A DNA stretch of 64,000 nt from Cyanoderma ruficeps (taxonomy: Eukaryota; Chordata; Aves; Passeriformes; Timaliidae), in the NCBI GenBank assembly GCA_008694505.1, contig VZDJ01000047.1, forward strand, positions 1,125,927 through 1,189,926, written 5' to 3'. The notes under the pieces were generated by a model that did not search any database, was not told the origin of the DNA, and was given only the letters and a program-made list of their open reading frames with translations. This document shows positions 37,617 to 50,557 of this stretch, one piece after another. Position numbers and translations under genes: made by a program. How positions within the stretch are numbered: position 1 is the stretch's first letter; each line of letters begins with the position of its first letter.

Positions 37617-39505
37617 TACAAAAACAAACAGAAGGTTTGCTGCACGCTGCTATTCCAGGGCACTGCACACCTTAAAGCCAGAAAGAACAAGAGGGGAGGG
37701 AACCAGGCTGCCACACTCCTCCCCTGAGTGCCCATCAGTGTCAGCTCTTCCCCTCTGTGACTCCAGGGGATAATTAAATTACTGCTGCTCACGTTTTCCC
37801 TGCAGCCCTGCGGTGTCCAGGGAGGGCTCCGAGAGCTCCTGGAGCCCTCAGCATCTCCTGCCTGCTCCTAGGACAACTTCCAAACATCAAACCCGCCCTT
37901 ATTTCAGCATTTTCTCAGCAACCATTGAGGCTTCAGTGGAGCTGGGCAGATTAATTAAGTGACAGCAAGTTTGGGCATGTGGGGGATGAATGATTAAAAG
38001 TTCTCAAGGTAAGAGCAGGTCCAATCTTTTCAGCAAATGGTGCCTACTTATATTGATGAATTCCTCTCTCAGTGGTCCATAATGTCACTCCAAGATGAGG
38101 AGCTGGAGCGCTGCAAAGAGAAATTCTCTAAAAACTACTCTGCTGACATTGTAACACCACTTAAGTACAAAGTCAGATAATGCAGTATCACTCAAATACT
38201 GCCAGGCTGATAATATTTTTAAGCTATTGAAACGAAAGAAAGACTTCTGATTTATTTGCATTGCTGTAAAAAACTATCAGAGCAGTTTAAAAGGAAAAAA
38301 TAAAAAGTGCAGCAGTTCAAATTATTATGCTCAAGCGATATTTTCTACTTTTTTTTTTTTTTCTTTTTCATTTACAAGCTGATCTGCACTTCTAAAAACT
38401 GCGTGACTGCTAGAAAAGTGCCTCTGTCTGGAAAATCCTAAACATGTGGGTAGAAAGGGAGGGGAGCAGCAGCAGCACAAGCTTTTCCATCCACAGCCCA
38501 GCCCTGCATCAGCAGGATGGGCTGAGAGGAGGCAGCACCACAGATTATTTGCTCTGTGCTGAGCTCAGGGTCCTGGTGGTTGTGGCTGCCTGGCAGAGAG
38601 AGCACACAGGAAAAAAACGACAGGATTTTGTCCTGGAATACTGGCCAGGCAAGCAGAACACAGGGAACAGGCTCAGTGTCCCATTAGTAATGGCTGCTGG
38701 TGCTACCCACTGCTTTTGAATTCCTTAATTCATTAAAAGTGATGTAAAATTGAAGCATTTCCAGTTGACCTGCTCTTTAATCCAACCAAGGCCAACAAGG
38801 CCACGCTGCAGCCACATATAAATATTCCCCAGAGTTCATCTGGAGAGGGACAAAAGCAAACAACTGCTCTTAATTTCAGGCGCTCCTGCTTTTTCTTTTT
38901 TAAAGGGATTTTTAAAATCCCTTCCTCCACTATTTCTCACGGGGCAATCACAGGTCAAACATCCCCAGGTAAACACAAACAAGGCTGTGCTGTGCAGGAT
39001 AATGAGCCTCAGGTAGGAAGCAGTCATCGATGGAGCAATCAATAGCACACATGTCTGAAGGCAGCACGGGGCTTGTAAAATCATCTGTATGCCTGACACT
39101 TACCAGAGATAACATTAATCCCTGGAAGAAATCTCTGATACCTCCCAGTATTACTTTTTTTTTTTTTTTAGCCAGAAGTATCCAAAGAATTAATTATAAA
39201 GTTGATTTTTGAGCGGTGCTTTAAACTGGATATTACTCTGGAGTTTAAATTAAGCAGTAGATTGGAACGACTAATGGTTATTAACCAATGATTAAAAGAG
39301 CTGCAGCTACTGACTACAAAAAGGTTTGTGCTGCTTATCTCCGTGTCCTGAGACAGGTGACTGATGCTGAGGTGCTGAGTGTGTGTCAATTCCTGCAACA
39401 TCCTCAGCACTGAGGGGAGTGACATTCACAGCCTCTCAAAATAACACCTCGGGTTATTTAAATTGGCAATTTTCAGCTGTTTCCAGAGACAGGAGTCTAT
39501 GAGAC
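37617..39505. other. Non-coding stretch, no gene seen
   Basis: Contains T runs at about 38349-38361 and 39157-39169. Otherwise unique-looking. Confidence 0.6.
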
Positions 39506-39955
39506 TGATGCCTTAAGTTTTATTTTTCCTGTGTTTCAGGTTCTGTGCTGCCCAGGGGTGCAGCTCTGAGCTCACAGTCAGTGTCACTCAGCTCTGCACA
39601 CAGCAGGGACACAAAACAAATCCTTCTCCTGCCCCACACCAAGGACAACTGGGACAAGTGTTCAGGCCCCAAAGCACAAACAAGGGTGGCTGGAGGGAGG
39701 AACAAGATGGATGGGACCTCACACCCTGGAGCTGGAACTGAACAATTAAACCCCAAGACGCAAATGGACCAAAACTTGTAAAAGTGTGAGACCTGGTGAC
39801 CAGTGAGCCATTTTGTGACTGTGTCCACCTTGGGTGTAGCCCTGGCCAGGCTCTTGTCCTGCCCAAGGTGTACCTTAAAGACCTTTCAATAAATCTCTAC
39901 TTTATTCTCTGGCTCTGTCCAGTCTCTGTTCCAGCTCAGCCTTCCCAAGGCATGA
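39506..39955 (+). mobile_element. Family A solo LTR, copy 2 (uninterrupted)
   Basis: A 450-bp LTR starting TGATGCCTTAAG and ending AAGGCATGA (family AAGGCATCA). A TATA-like TTGTAAAAG is at 39776-39784 and AATAAA at 39888-39893. Flanks are an exact 4-bp AGAC at 39502-39505 and 39956-39959, which would suit a class I (gamma-like) element, though 4 bp can match by chance. It carries only one copy of the internal 11-bp word. No internal genes adjoin. Confidence 0.88.
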
Positions 39956-39959
39956 AGAC

Positions 39960-42900
39960 AGCCCAAGAAGTCGCTCAGACATCTCAGTGCTGCTCACACA
40001 GCTCCAAACAGCCTCTGCTTTGCTCCCCTCGTGCTGCAGAGCAGGAAAAAGGGGGGAGAAAACCAGCACAGCAAAGCTGTGAGTGCAGCAGGAATGAACC
40101 TCAGTCCAGTGAGCCACCTTGGACCAAAATTTACATTTGCTCTTAATATAAAAAACCTCGTGATTCGCTTCCTGTCTGTTTGGGGCTGCCGTGGAGTAAA
40201 AATCTGCCTGCACAAGGCTGCAGCAATGTCTCTGTGCCACACACTTCCCTGCGCACTGTAACCTCTGGCACAAAACTGGAGGAAAACTGCTGGAAATGAA
40301 ATTCATGCCTCCCACAATCCCGTCTCCTGAATGCCTCTTGCCTCGCAGGAAGCTGGAACAATAGGTGAATCAAAGGCAGCAGGAAAATCACCCTGTGGGG
40401 GGCAGAGAATAGGAGCTGAGAGCTGAGCACTAGAAATAGCCCAAAAAATTTCTATTATTACTGTACAAGAAAAATCTGAAGGTTTTGCTGGGGGGAGAAA
40501 GAGAGGGGAGGGGGAAAGAAGTCCTAGATAAGAACACTTGGTTATTCTGAAACATCAGTGAGGAATTTCAACTCTAAATATGTTCAGAGGAAAACCACCT
40601 GTTTGTGTTCTGCTGGGATCACCTGCTTCGTTCTCCCTGACCAGGAAACTCTTGGAGAAACAATTACACAAAACTGCAGGTCAAAATGTTTCTTACATTC
40701 ACCAATAGGTCTATATTTGTAGAAACGTGTGTGTTTGGGCTTAGCAGGAGTCTCTGAGCCATTTTCATATTTGGTTAAAGCATTATAGTAAAAATATCCT
40801 TAAAGTAGACTCCTAAAACACAGAGTATTTACCAAGTTTGACTGTGCTATGTGGAGTTTATTCCTGAATTTCAGCTTAACCCCATTTCCATGACTGGTTT
40901 TATCACAATGTTCTGAGTGTGCTACGTGGGGTTTATTCCTGAGTTTCAGCTTAACCCCATTTCCATGACCAGTTTTATCACAATGTTCTGAGTGTGCTAC
41001 ATGGAGTTTATTCCTGAGTTTCAGCTTAACCCCATTTCCATGACTGGTTTTATCACAGTGTTCTGATAATTCAACTTATATTTTTAATACCCATTCAATT
41101 CAGCAGTCTCCAGGGTACTTGGTGCTAATAATGGATCCTGTCCTGAGGATTGTTGGTGAAAACAAAAGACACCAGGAGAGAACTGTAACAGCATCTCCCG
41201 TGGCTCAGACAGCTGAATTAATTTGTCCACGTTGACAAAGGGAGTTCATTAGACAAGCTCTGCTGAATCATGATGGGGAAATCCAAGAGGTCACTGCCCT
41301 TGTCTTCCCGACTGACTCCACCCTGTAATTGATGGCAAGAGGAGTTAATACAGCTTGGGTGAGCCGTTCCCTCCTGCCAGGCTGCAGGATTAGGAGAGGA
41401 GCAGGGGATGTGCCCTCCCTGCTCACCCTCGGGTCACTGGCAGAGCTCACCTGCCACAGAGGCTTGTACTGCCACCAGTTTTCCTTTTCCTGGCTCCTCA
41501 CACCCTGTCCAGCTCACCCCACCTCTTGAACATAATCTTATTTTTGTAATATTAATAGACAGCTCTGAACAGAATGTTTTCCATTATTCTAGGTAGTCAT
41601 TTCTTGCATTATTATATACATGAAGAATCCAAGGCACGATGCAATTTGTTTTAAGAACAAATCCTTGCACACCTCTAAAATATCCTGTCGGAGTGTCCTC
41701 AGGGTAGTAAGAAAGGTAAAATGTCTCCCACCAAGTACTCTGAGTAATCTCTATTAATACTCTTCTCTAATAACTAATAACAAGCTGACAGCAAAGGTGC
41801 TGGCACTATTTGCTGAGTATTTTTCTTGCTATGATCAATCCCTAGCAGTGACCACAGCAAGAGAGTCAGGCGCTTTTTTTGCTTTTTTTTCCCCACAAAA
41901 TTCATACTTAAAATAGCCATGAATCTTCTTAATGTGTCATTTGACATTTGTTATTACTTGGCTGTGGACTGGCTTTGAATATTTTATGAAATATTTATGG
42001 CAGAAGGGGGTATGGGATTCATAAGAGCAAGACACATACAATATGTGGAACATTAGTGACAATTACCACAAGGGTAAAATTAGTATAATCAGCCATCACT
42101 TTCTTTTGAAAAAAATACTGACTTAATTGGTGGCAGCCGGATATTTGTTTCATTTTAAGACTGCAATTTTTTAGGGCTGATTTGCATCGTTTCCTTCACT
42201 TTTTTTTGCAGGATTAAACAAAATTCTGTTTAAATGTGAACTCTGGCTAATTAACTCTTGGTAAACAGAGAAATGTCCTGTTTTCTTTTCAGAAATATTT
42301 TGCAAATTCCCTTTTTTTGTCCCTAATAATTTGTCAAAAGGAGAGAAGAGCAATTACGTGCATCACATCCAGCTAATGTGCAAACAGCCTGTGAGCAGGT
42401 GAAAGGGAAATTAATGAAAAAAAGACATTTCTGTTGTTGTGTTTATCGGAAAGTGAATTCAAAATCTTTAATTAAAAATTACTGTAACAGCTCCATGATT
42501 AAAAAACATTCTCCAGCAATAATGACAGATCCCATTTGGGGAGAAGAAACAGAGTCACTGCAGCATCTCCAAAGCAAGATGTGTTTGGACTCCCCAAAGG
42601 ACAACCTGCACTGGCTGTCAAGGTGTAAAATTGTAAAATATCTGTCCCAGCTGAGTACCATAAAATATATAAAATACCACAAAAATACCCTGTGCTGTGG
42701 GGACACATTGCCCAGCAGCTCAAACTCAGGCAGCTCCCGCTGGAAGGAAAGTTTGAGAAAAGGTTTCTCAGGCTGGATGGAAAATTCACCTGCTCTTGTG
42801 TGTGCAGGGCTCGAGACAACACGAGCACTCGGAGGGGATTTTGCTTCTGGATTTATCCCCACTGCTGGAGCAGAGGCAGGGAAAATAAGTCAAAAGCTGC

Positions 42901-42995
42901 TGCTGTGTGTGCTGCTGCTCCATCCACTGAAGTCATGGATTTAATGGAAAGCTGGAGTTTGCCTTGCATGGCAAATCTGTAGTTACTGCTGGCGC
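39960..42995. other. Non-coding stretch, no gene seen
   Basis: Holds the 75-bp repeat (40843-41067) and an AT-rich block at 41925-42070 that might be conserved regulatory DNA. A 188-codon open frame at 42378-42944 is not recognised and runs through ordinary AT-rich sequence, so it is not called. Confidence 0.55.
40843..41067. repeat. Tandem repeat, 75-bp unit, exactly 3 copies
   Basis: Units start at 40843, 40918 and 40993, each running from TGTGCTA(C/T) through TTTCAGCTTAACCCCATTT to ATGTTCTGA. Copies differ at only a few positions, so the triplication is recent. Confidence 0.95.
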
Positions 42996-43525
42996 TGAGG
43001 CCTTGGGAGGGCTGAGCTGGAACAGAGACTGGACAGAGCCAGAGAATAAAGTAGAGATTTATTGAAAGGCCTTTAGGGCACACCTTGGGCAGGACAAGAG
43101 CCTGGCCAGGGCTACACCCAAGGTGGACACAAAATGGACCCAAAATGGTCACAAAATGGACACAAAATGGACACAAAATGGACACAAAATGGTCACAAAA
43201 TGGACCCAAGGTAGGCCCAGAATGGTCGCAAAATGTCTGACCGGTCACCAGGCCTCACACTTTTATAAGTTTTGGTCCTTTTGCATATTGGGGTTTAATT
43301 GTCCAATTCCAGCTCCAGGCTGTGAGGTCCCATCCTTCTTGTTCCTCCCTCCAGCCACCCTTGTTTGTGCTTTTGGGCCTGAGAGTTGTCCTTGGTGTGG
43401 GGCAGGAGAAGGATTTTTGTGTCCCTGCTGTGTGCAGAGCTGAGTGACACTGACTGTGAGCTCAGAGCTGCACCCCTGGGCAGCACAGAACCTGAAACAC
43501 AGGAAAAATAAAACTTAAAACATCA
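42996..43525 (-). mobile_element. Family A solo LTR, copy 3, expanded 11-bp repeat
   Basis: A 530-bp copy in reverse orientation. The plus strand begins TGAGGCCTTGGGAGGG (reverse of the family end) and finishes ACATCA (reverse of TGATGT). AATAAA on the minus strand is at 43058-43063. It is longer than other copies because an 11-bp unit (AAAATGGACAC and variants) is repeated seven times at 43131-43203. Flanks GCGC and GTGC agree at three of four positions. Confidence 0.9.
43131..43207. repeat. 11-bp tandem repeat inside LTR A copy 3, 7 units
   Basis: AAAATGG recurs at 43131, 43142, 43153, 43164, 43175, 43186 and 43197, always 11 bp apart, separated by ACAC, ACCC or TCAC. On the LTR's own strand it lies between the TATA-like site and the polyadenylation signal. 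Confidence 0.92.
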
Positions 43526-43529
43526 GTGC

Positions 43530-45120
43530 AACGAGACTTTCAAGGGAGAGCAGGGGCTGAAGGGCCACTGAACACCTTCCTTGCGGAGAAGTTTGGATTG
43601 GGCTCCCTCAAATTACTGACATTTTTCAGCTTGTGGCCCTTTTAACTGGGCTTAAGTAAGCTACACAGTCAGGAGAAAGCTGGTCTATAATAAACTGGTC
43701 TATAATAAACTGGTCTATAATAAACTGGTCTATAATTACTGGTCTAATTCATGTATCACCTAATTAATAAATGAAAATACAAGGTGTGCTGTTGGTTTGT
43801 CCTGGGATTAGTTCCCCCATGGAGGTTTACCCTGATCCTTTCCTTGCTGTACACTTTTCCCTGCAGGAAGATTAACATCTTTAGGGTCATATTTATTTAT
43901 GTGAGTGTATTTATTTATATGTAGCAAAGATTTGTTCAATTTTTAAACCATAAGGGTCAAAGCCATTCAATACCAATTTTCCCTTGCCCACTAAAACAGT
44001 GTTCCTCATGCAAATGCTTCTACCACTGTGATTGTGTTCTCTGGAAATCTCGTGGGGTTGGGTGCTTTAGCACCTCCTGGGATTATGGCATAAAAACAGC
44101 AATAATTCTGCATAGTAACACCCCATCTTCATGCATTTTGTTGCTTTTATTTAGGAGCAGACCTAAAGAGCTCCCTCTCAGGAAAAGAAAAATTTATAAA
44201 ATAAATATTTAGGCAGATAATGCAATTCCTTTGGAGGCCCAAAGTTCTTCTCCAAGTGCATATATACAATTTCCATTAGCATTTAAAGGAACATGAAATG
44301 AGGAGAGATCTCTGAGCCTGTTTCTTTGGCTGTTGGGAATATCCTGGCTGCAAAAACGTTAATGTTTTTATGTATTACCTCCATCTGCTTCAGTCCTGTG
44401 AAACTTGGGTGTGCTATTTATAAATATGAATATGTTTGAGTTAGTGTATGTTTTGCCTGTTCTGTAGGCACTCCTCATTTTCTTGCAGGAAGGACATCTG
44501 TCACTGCTTTCATTAGCAAAGGGTCCTTTTTACCTTCTTTTTGAATTATAATATTGATTTTTCTCTCCCCCCCAGCACTGTGTGGCTTGCACGGTGTATT
44601 GTTAAACCACCCCACAGATTTAAAGCCTTGGAGATGGGGTTGGTGGTGGAAGTGCTGGCACACCCTGAGCTGCATCATCGTGATGCTGTGCTAAAAGGAC
44701 TGAGCCACACTGGCATCCCCACCTCGGGCCTCACGTCCCAAACACCTTGGAAAACAGTTCTGTGGTGATCCACACTGCTCGGATTCCAGATAAATCCTCT
44801 GGAATTCAAAGAGGCTGTGGGGATGGATAACCACAGCTGAGGTGCTGGAAACGTCTCACAAATCAATCATCCCAGGTGTGAACAGAATTTCCACGTTGCT
44901 TTCCTACATATTTTATTTCCGTGGGTTCCTTTGAAGTCGAAATCTCTTTTTATTTGTAACATCCCTGCCCTTGAGTCTTTCTTCTTTCCTGAGTATTCAC
45001 TCATTGCCCGTAATCCCTTTATTCTGTTCTATTTTCCAGCCATTCCTCCTCCCCTGACACGCCTTTCAAAGGCCAGTTGTGCTCAGGCACTGTCACTCCT
45101 GCAGTTTTGCCTCCCACAGG
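43530..45120. other. Non-coding stretch, no gene seen
   Basis: Holds the 15-bp repeat at 43681-43740. Otherwise AT-rich unique-looking sequence. Confidence 0.6.
43681..43740. repeat. Tandem repeat, 15-bp unit, 4 copies
   Basis: TGGTCTATAATAAAC repeats exactly at 43681, 43696 and 43711; the fourth (43726) ends TTACT. A fresh slippage repeat. Confidence 0.95.
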
Positions 45121-45654
45121 GTTGGACAAACCCAGCTCTGCAGACACTGAGAGGCTTTTTTAAAGATTTTATCCCGTATTCAATCTTGTAGAAGGGTGAG
45201 ACACAGGAGATGTGAAACTCAACATCATTCTCTCAGAAGCCAAATTATTTCTTTGTTCCAACACCTTATAATTGTTTTTAATAAACCTATTAGCTTTTGC
45301 CACACAATGCTGCTAATACTTCTAACACCAATCACTGATCATTTCTATTCTTTTATTATTTCTATTATTTATTATTCTCTATTATTTCTATTACTTTCCC
45401 CACGTGGTCTTGCTACAATGCATCTTCCACAGCTCTAATTCTCAAAAATATCTGCTCTGTTTGCAAGGCCATTGTTTGAAACTTGTTTCCAGTTCAGTTT
45501 CTCTCTCAACATCTGTCCTGTGTCCTGTCCATCCCCAAGACGGTCACACCTTGTCCAACAGCCCAGCACAGACAGTTCTGTGTAACTGGCTTGCAGTTAT
45601 CACAAAGCTTTGGTGGGGTTGGAGCTTCACACTCATGCCATGGCATAGTGTACA
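45121..45654 (-). mobile_element. Family C solo LTR, copy 2, diverged, with internal microsatellite
   Basis: Read on the minus strand this follows copies at 11940 and 56332. Landmarks on the plus strand are ACTGAGAGG (45146), GAAGGGTGAGAC (45192), TTTTGCCACACAATGCTG (45295), CTACAATGCATCTTCCACAG (45413) and TTGCAAGGCCATTG, in the order expected for the reverse complement. Ends are approximate: the low end is set at the GTTGGAC word and the high end at GTGTACA. It is the most diverged copy, and a TATTATTTC-type run (about 45340-45397) has grown inside it. Confidence 0.75.
45340..45397. repeat. TATTATTTC-type simple repeat inside LTR C
   Basis: Irregular TTTCTATTATTT units replace the family C sequence between the AATCACTGATCAT and CCCACGTGGTC words. 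A local expansion within an old LTR. Confidence 0.75.
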
Positions 45655-47659
45655 TGCTACAGAGTTTTCTGTAAGTTTCAGAAGTTCAAGATTCAAAGAT
45701 TATTTATACTGGCCTTTCAAAAATTCCTGATCCTGACGTTTTTATTTTTAATTTCAGTCCGTGCACCGTACCTGTCACAGGGTTTTGCTGAACACTGTCA
45801 GGCAGTGTCAAAATCTACTGGGTATTCAATCCCTTGTACTCAAAAATATGAAATTAGGACTTGAATTCCCTTCTAGCACACCATTCTTTTCCAGCTGCAC
45901 CTGTGGCTGTCTCTGCCAGAGGGAAGGAGGAGATGCTGCCTGAGAAATATTATTTACACTCGCCAGCCTAACCTGGGCTGAGGTTGTTCTCTGTGGTAAT
46001 CTGTCATCAAAATACGGATGAAAAACCTTCTTGCATTGTGACATTTCCTCACCTCTGCCTGCCCCAGCTTCGGGGCTGTGGCAAAAAGTCAACGAGCTCA
46101 GCCTTTAGATTTTCCTTCTCTAAAACACCTGATGCCTCCAAAACGGATCTGAGAGGGTGTTTGGAAAATGTGACAGTGTGCTGAGCACCAGCTTTCTGTG
46201 ATCAGAACACACAGGGACTCCTATTCCCTGATCTCATGTCCAATAATAGATCCCTAATTTCTGTTTCTGTCTGGTGAAATCTAACTGCTCGAGAAGGTAA
46301 ACCAGATAATGTGACATAAAATATGTTCTTCCCCCCTCATTATTGTAACAATCACATCACATGAATATTTCTTCTTTCTTTAAAAGGTTTTGTCGAGGTA
46401 ATTTTTTTGGCAAAAAGATTATTATTATTATATAACCGTAATAACACAATTTGCTGCAATTATTGTCACACACATCATCTTTCCTTGTCATATTTTTCCC
46501 CTCCTGTTCCTGAGTTGCTTTGTTCAGTGCTGTGTACATGTGCAGTCAACATCGTGCTGAGTCACTTTATAAGTGAATCAGAGATATTTTTATAGCCCAC
46601 AATTTTATGTTTGGGCTGGGAGCTTACAGCTCCCACTAACCTGAGCTTCAAATCCACTCTAGGCAGTGCAGTTTGATCCCTGAGTTTATTTGTGACCATA
46701 AACAGAGAATTTTATAACAAATTGCATTCACTGGTGGTGCTTGGCTAGTTGTAATTGTGAAAGGTGATTTCCTCCTCAGTCAGTGCTGCTGCTGCTCTCA
46801 CTGGACTTCATGAATAAATGATCTCTACCAATACAGCAAGTTCTGTTCCCCTGAATATTTTGTTTAAACGGTGTGGATGTCAGTACTCAATGTATGAAAT
46901 GCAAGGAGAAATGGTCCAAAATGTTCTATATGTTTCAATTAGTGTTTACCAAAACTGTAATGCTGATTCCAAACTCTTAGGTATGCATAATGTAAAATGG
47001 GAATATCTGAATAGGTTACGTTTGTCCAGAAGAAGGTTTGAAGCCAGGTTCAGATTTAATTTTAACTGGTATTAACCAAGCTTTCATTAAGCCATCTCCT
47101 TTTTATTTAAAAAACACAGAGTCATATCTCCAGCTGATATAAATCAGGAGCACTTCCAAAGCTTCATTATATATGTCATTTACAGAAGTACAGAGACTCC
47201 ATTCTCAAGTCATCTAAGTCTGAACTTTACTACCTAAAGGACAACAGAAGTCAATTTATATAATGATTGCTGAGTAATTCATGAGAGAAGGAAAATCCAG
47301 GCTGCATTATCCTTCACACTGGATAAATTGCTCTCTATGCCTTTAACAAGGTGGGCTAATGACAAGCCATTAACGTGTTTAGATATTTAGCAAACAGTCT
47401 ATTATATAATCTCAAGATTCATTCTGAGCAATGTCCTTGCCATAATTCCCTTTGCTATAACTTAATTCAAAGGTTCCACTTGCACTTTGGGCTGGATTGC
47501 AGAGTTCTAACGAGGCAAACACAAAGCCTTTGCTTTCCTGCCACTTGTACCTCCTTAATTTCCTTTATGAGCCTTCCACTCTCTGCTGTGAAACCTCTGA
47601 ATGGAATGGGAGCCCCTCGTGGGCCGGGGTGGGCATGGAGGTGACCAAGAGAGAGGTGA
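45655..47659. other. Non-coding stretch, no gene seen
   Basis: Unique-looking, with a TTATTATTAT run at about 46419-46432. No gene or repeat family recognised. Confidence 0.6.
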
Positions 47660-48017
47660 CACCAAGGACAACTTTCAGCCCAAAAGCACAAACAAGGGTG
47701 GCTGGAGGGAGGAACAAGAAGGATGGGACCTCACAACCTGGAGCTGGAATTGGACAATTAAACCCCAAGATGCAAATGGACCAAAACTTATCAAAGTGTG
47801 AGACCTGGTGACCGTTTGTCCATTTTGTGACCATTTTCTGACCATTTGGGGTCCATTCTGTGATCATTTTGTGTCCATTTTGTGTCCACCTTGGGTGTAG
47901 CCCTGGCCAGTCTCTTGTCCTGCCCAAGGTGTGCCTTTAAAGGCCTTTTAATAAATTTCTACTTTATTCTCTGGCTCTGCCCAGTCTCTGTTCCAGCTCA
48001 GCCTTCCCAAGGCATCA
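47660..48017 (+). mobile_element. Family A LTR, copy 4, 5'-truncated
   Basis: Matches family A from the CACCAAGGACAAC word to the end AAGGCATCA, so about the first 130 bp are missing. AATAAA is at 47950-47955. The TATA-like site is altered (ACTTATCAAAG). About six 11-bp units, several changed, lie at roughly 47816-47887. The loss of the 5' end must come from deletion or recombination after insertion. Confidence 0.85.
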
Positions 48018-49986
48018 GTTCCAGCTGAAGGTGGGATCCAGGCCAGATGTCCCCGTTTTATTTCTGGGTGACAATTCTGTGGCCACTAAACCCTGCAGAA
48101 ACCTGCAGCACACGGACATTTGGCAAATCCTGCCAGTGCCTGGAACGCCAGAACAAACTGACATATTTATGTACATTTTATGTCTTTTTGTGACGCCTCT
48201 TGGGGATATGATTTTTCATTGTTGTCATAATCAGTCAGTCAGAGAGCTGGTGCCTTTCCACAGACAGGAATAATGCATTGACACTGCCTGACTGCAATAT
48301 ATTAAAATTTAAATCACCCTCCGGTCTGCTGTAGGAATCATATTAACTGGTCCTAAACACACAAAAAAGGCAGTACAATAAAATTCAGAGGATGATAAAT
48401 TACTGATGTTCTTTCATATTTCATAAAGAAAAGATTTTATAATAGCCTGAAGTTTACTCACTAAATGTTTATGGACGCTAAGATAATTTTTTTTTTTAAA
48501 TCAGAATAACAGTCTAAGTTAAGAAGACGTTTCTCTGACATTTGCCATCTTCACATTTGCCTGGGTAAAAAAACCAATTTGCAGTAACTATAAACATTCA
48601 ATTTGGGGACATGAACAGCTTAATTGAGGAAGTGTGTTAGAAGCCAATAAGGCAGAGTCACAAGTAGTGACTTGAGTTCCCCGTGGCAAGCCCACCACGA
48701 TCTCAGGATCAAACTGTAGCACCTTTGTTTCACTAATGAAGTGCACAGTGGCAGCAAAGATTATTTTTGTTCCCGTGTTGGGCCCCTGCAATAGGAAGCT
48801 GCATGAGCTTTTGGACTGAGATGTACGTGTGAATTAATCTGTATAATGGTCCAAGAGACACTTTGCAGATTTCTGTTCCTTTTCTATCTGAAAACAACGT
48901 GCATTTTTCAGTACATGTTATTCTAGTCCAGGTGTCTGGGTCCTTTCCATCCTGATAATACCTGTGTAAACAACACGAAACTTTTCAATACCTGTGTATA
49001 AACCATGAAACCAGTCCCCCATTGGTAACATGTCTGAGGAGAGACAAAGGGGAATTTGTGGTGGTTTCATTACAGTTTATCTTCATGTAGCTTTGTTTCA
49101 GTCTGGGTTTTGGCTATGGAGAATCAAATAAAACACATTTTAATGCTCACATGAAAGGGCAGCTGTTACTTCCCAACTCTACATTTTACACGTGTCTGCT
49201 CTTCCCTCTCCCCACTATGGCCAATAGGGTGTCTCTGGCCTATTAAAACAGAAATCAAACCTGAGTTTGGCTGATGTTTTTTGAAATGTGTTTAAAAAGA
49301 ATCAGTGCTGGCTTTGGGAAGTTTTGGGAAATTATCAAGCAACCTCTTGTCAGATTTTTAAGGCTGTGGGACAACCCACACTAAAACTTTCTTATTACAT
49401 TCGTCCATTACACACAAGTCTTTTGTTTCCTTCTCTGAATTCTGCTAAATTGTTTTTGATAGAAATAAAAACAAGGTTCATAACGAGGTACAAAACCCAA
49501 CTCCGCAATGGGCAGGGTGGCACAACATGTCAGATATTTTTCTCTCCAGCTCAGCCAACATTCCTCCTCAGTCACACTGATGTTCTTCCACAGGCTCGGT
49601 GTATTTCCTAAGTATTTGCTGCAAATTCATCTTAGACATTTGCTCGCTGTACTGAGCTGCTCTATTAAAAACCAAACCCAGCAAATCACTCTGTTAAGTG
49701 CAAAACCATTAAGAGACTCCCTGGGGTTCCGTGGGAGTGCCTTGGTGCATGCCCACCTCTCACACATGGTGTGCATTCTCAGGGTGAAGGGAAAACTGCA
49801 GAGAGCTGGCAGGACACCGTCTGTGTTGGCATCTCTGCTGCAGCTTTTGAGTTTTGAGTTACAGTTTTGGGCTAACAAACTGCAATACTGCAGCACGAGG
49901 AGGGAAAAAAAAGAGTAAAGGATCGTGGCTTGAACCCTGCCAGATGGAACATGGAGACAGCTCAGGAGAACTTGCCAAAATAAAAA

Positions 49987-50005
49987 GTGTGTGTGTGTGT
50001 GTGTG
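49987..50005. repeat. (GT) microsatellite
   Basis: Nine and a half GT units, a typical short dinucleotide repeat. Confidence 0.95.
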
Positions 50006-50557
50006 CACAAACCCTTTATAAAATGAGGCAATCTCTTGAAATCCCTCCACCTCAAGAAGCTTCAAATCAAACTCACTTTCACTTGCCAACACCCAGAGAA
50101 AGTTATCACCATTTATATTCATATACACATAAGCTTCATCCAGATGGTTTTACACACTGTTTCCTGTAATCTAATGCTTTTTTTTTCCCCCCTGCTTGTG
50201 AATTACAGAGGGATGATCCTGGTTATGACAATTATATTCACGCTTGTAACTGCCTGATGAGGGCATAGGTAAATGCTTTAAAGCCAACACATTAGCTCCA
50301 AACCATCCACTTTTACTAATTATCTGTTCTTTGGAGCTGGTCACCTGGCCACAGGACGTTATTTCTGTTTTAAATGTGCAGATAAAACTTCCTAGAACAG
50401 CAGAGGATGGAACAAAAAGCACGATATTATTACAGAAACACATATTAACTTCTGAAAGAGTGGGAAACTGATTCCATGAATGGCAAACTTATAACTTAGA
50501 TAAACTTTATAACTTATTTAAACTTATAACTCATATAAACTTTATAAGTTATATAAT

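Noticed and set aside
39545..39781. Repeated plus-strand frame in LTR A copies
   Set aside because: It recurs because the LTR recurs. It has no retroviral protein similarity and ends within the LTR.
42378..42944. 188-codon plus-strand open frame
   Set aside because: No recognisable domain, no splice context, and ordinary AT-rich composition. Likely chance.
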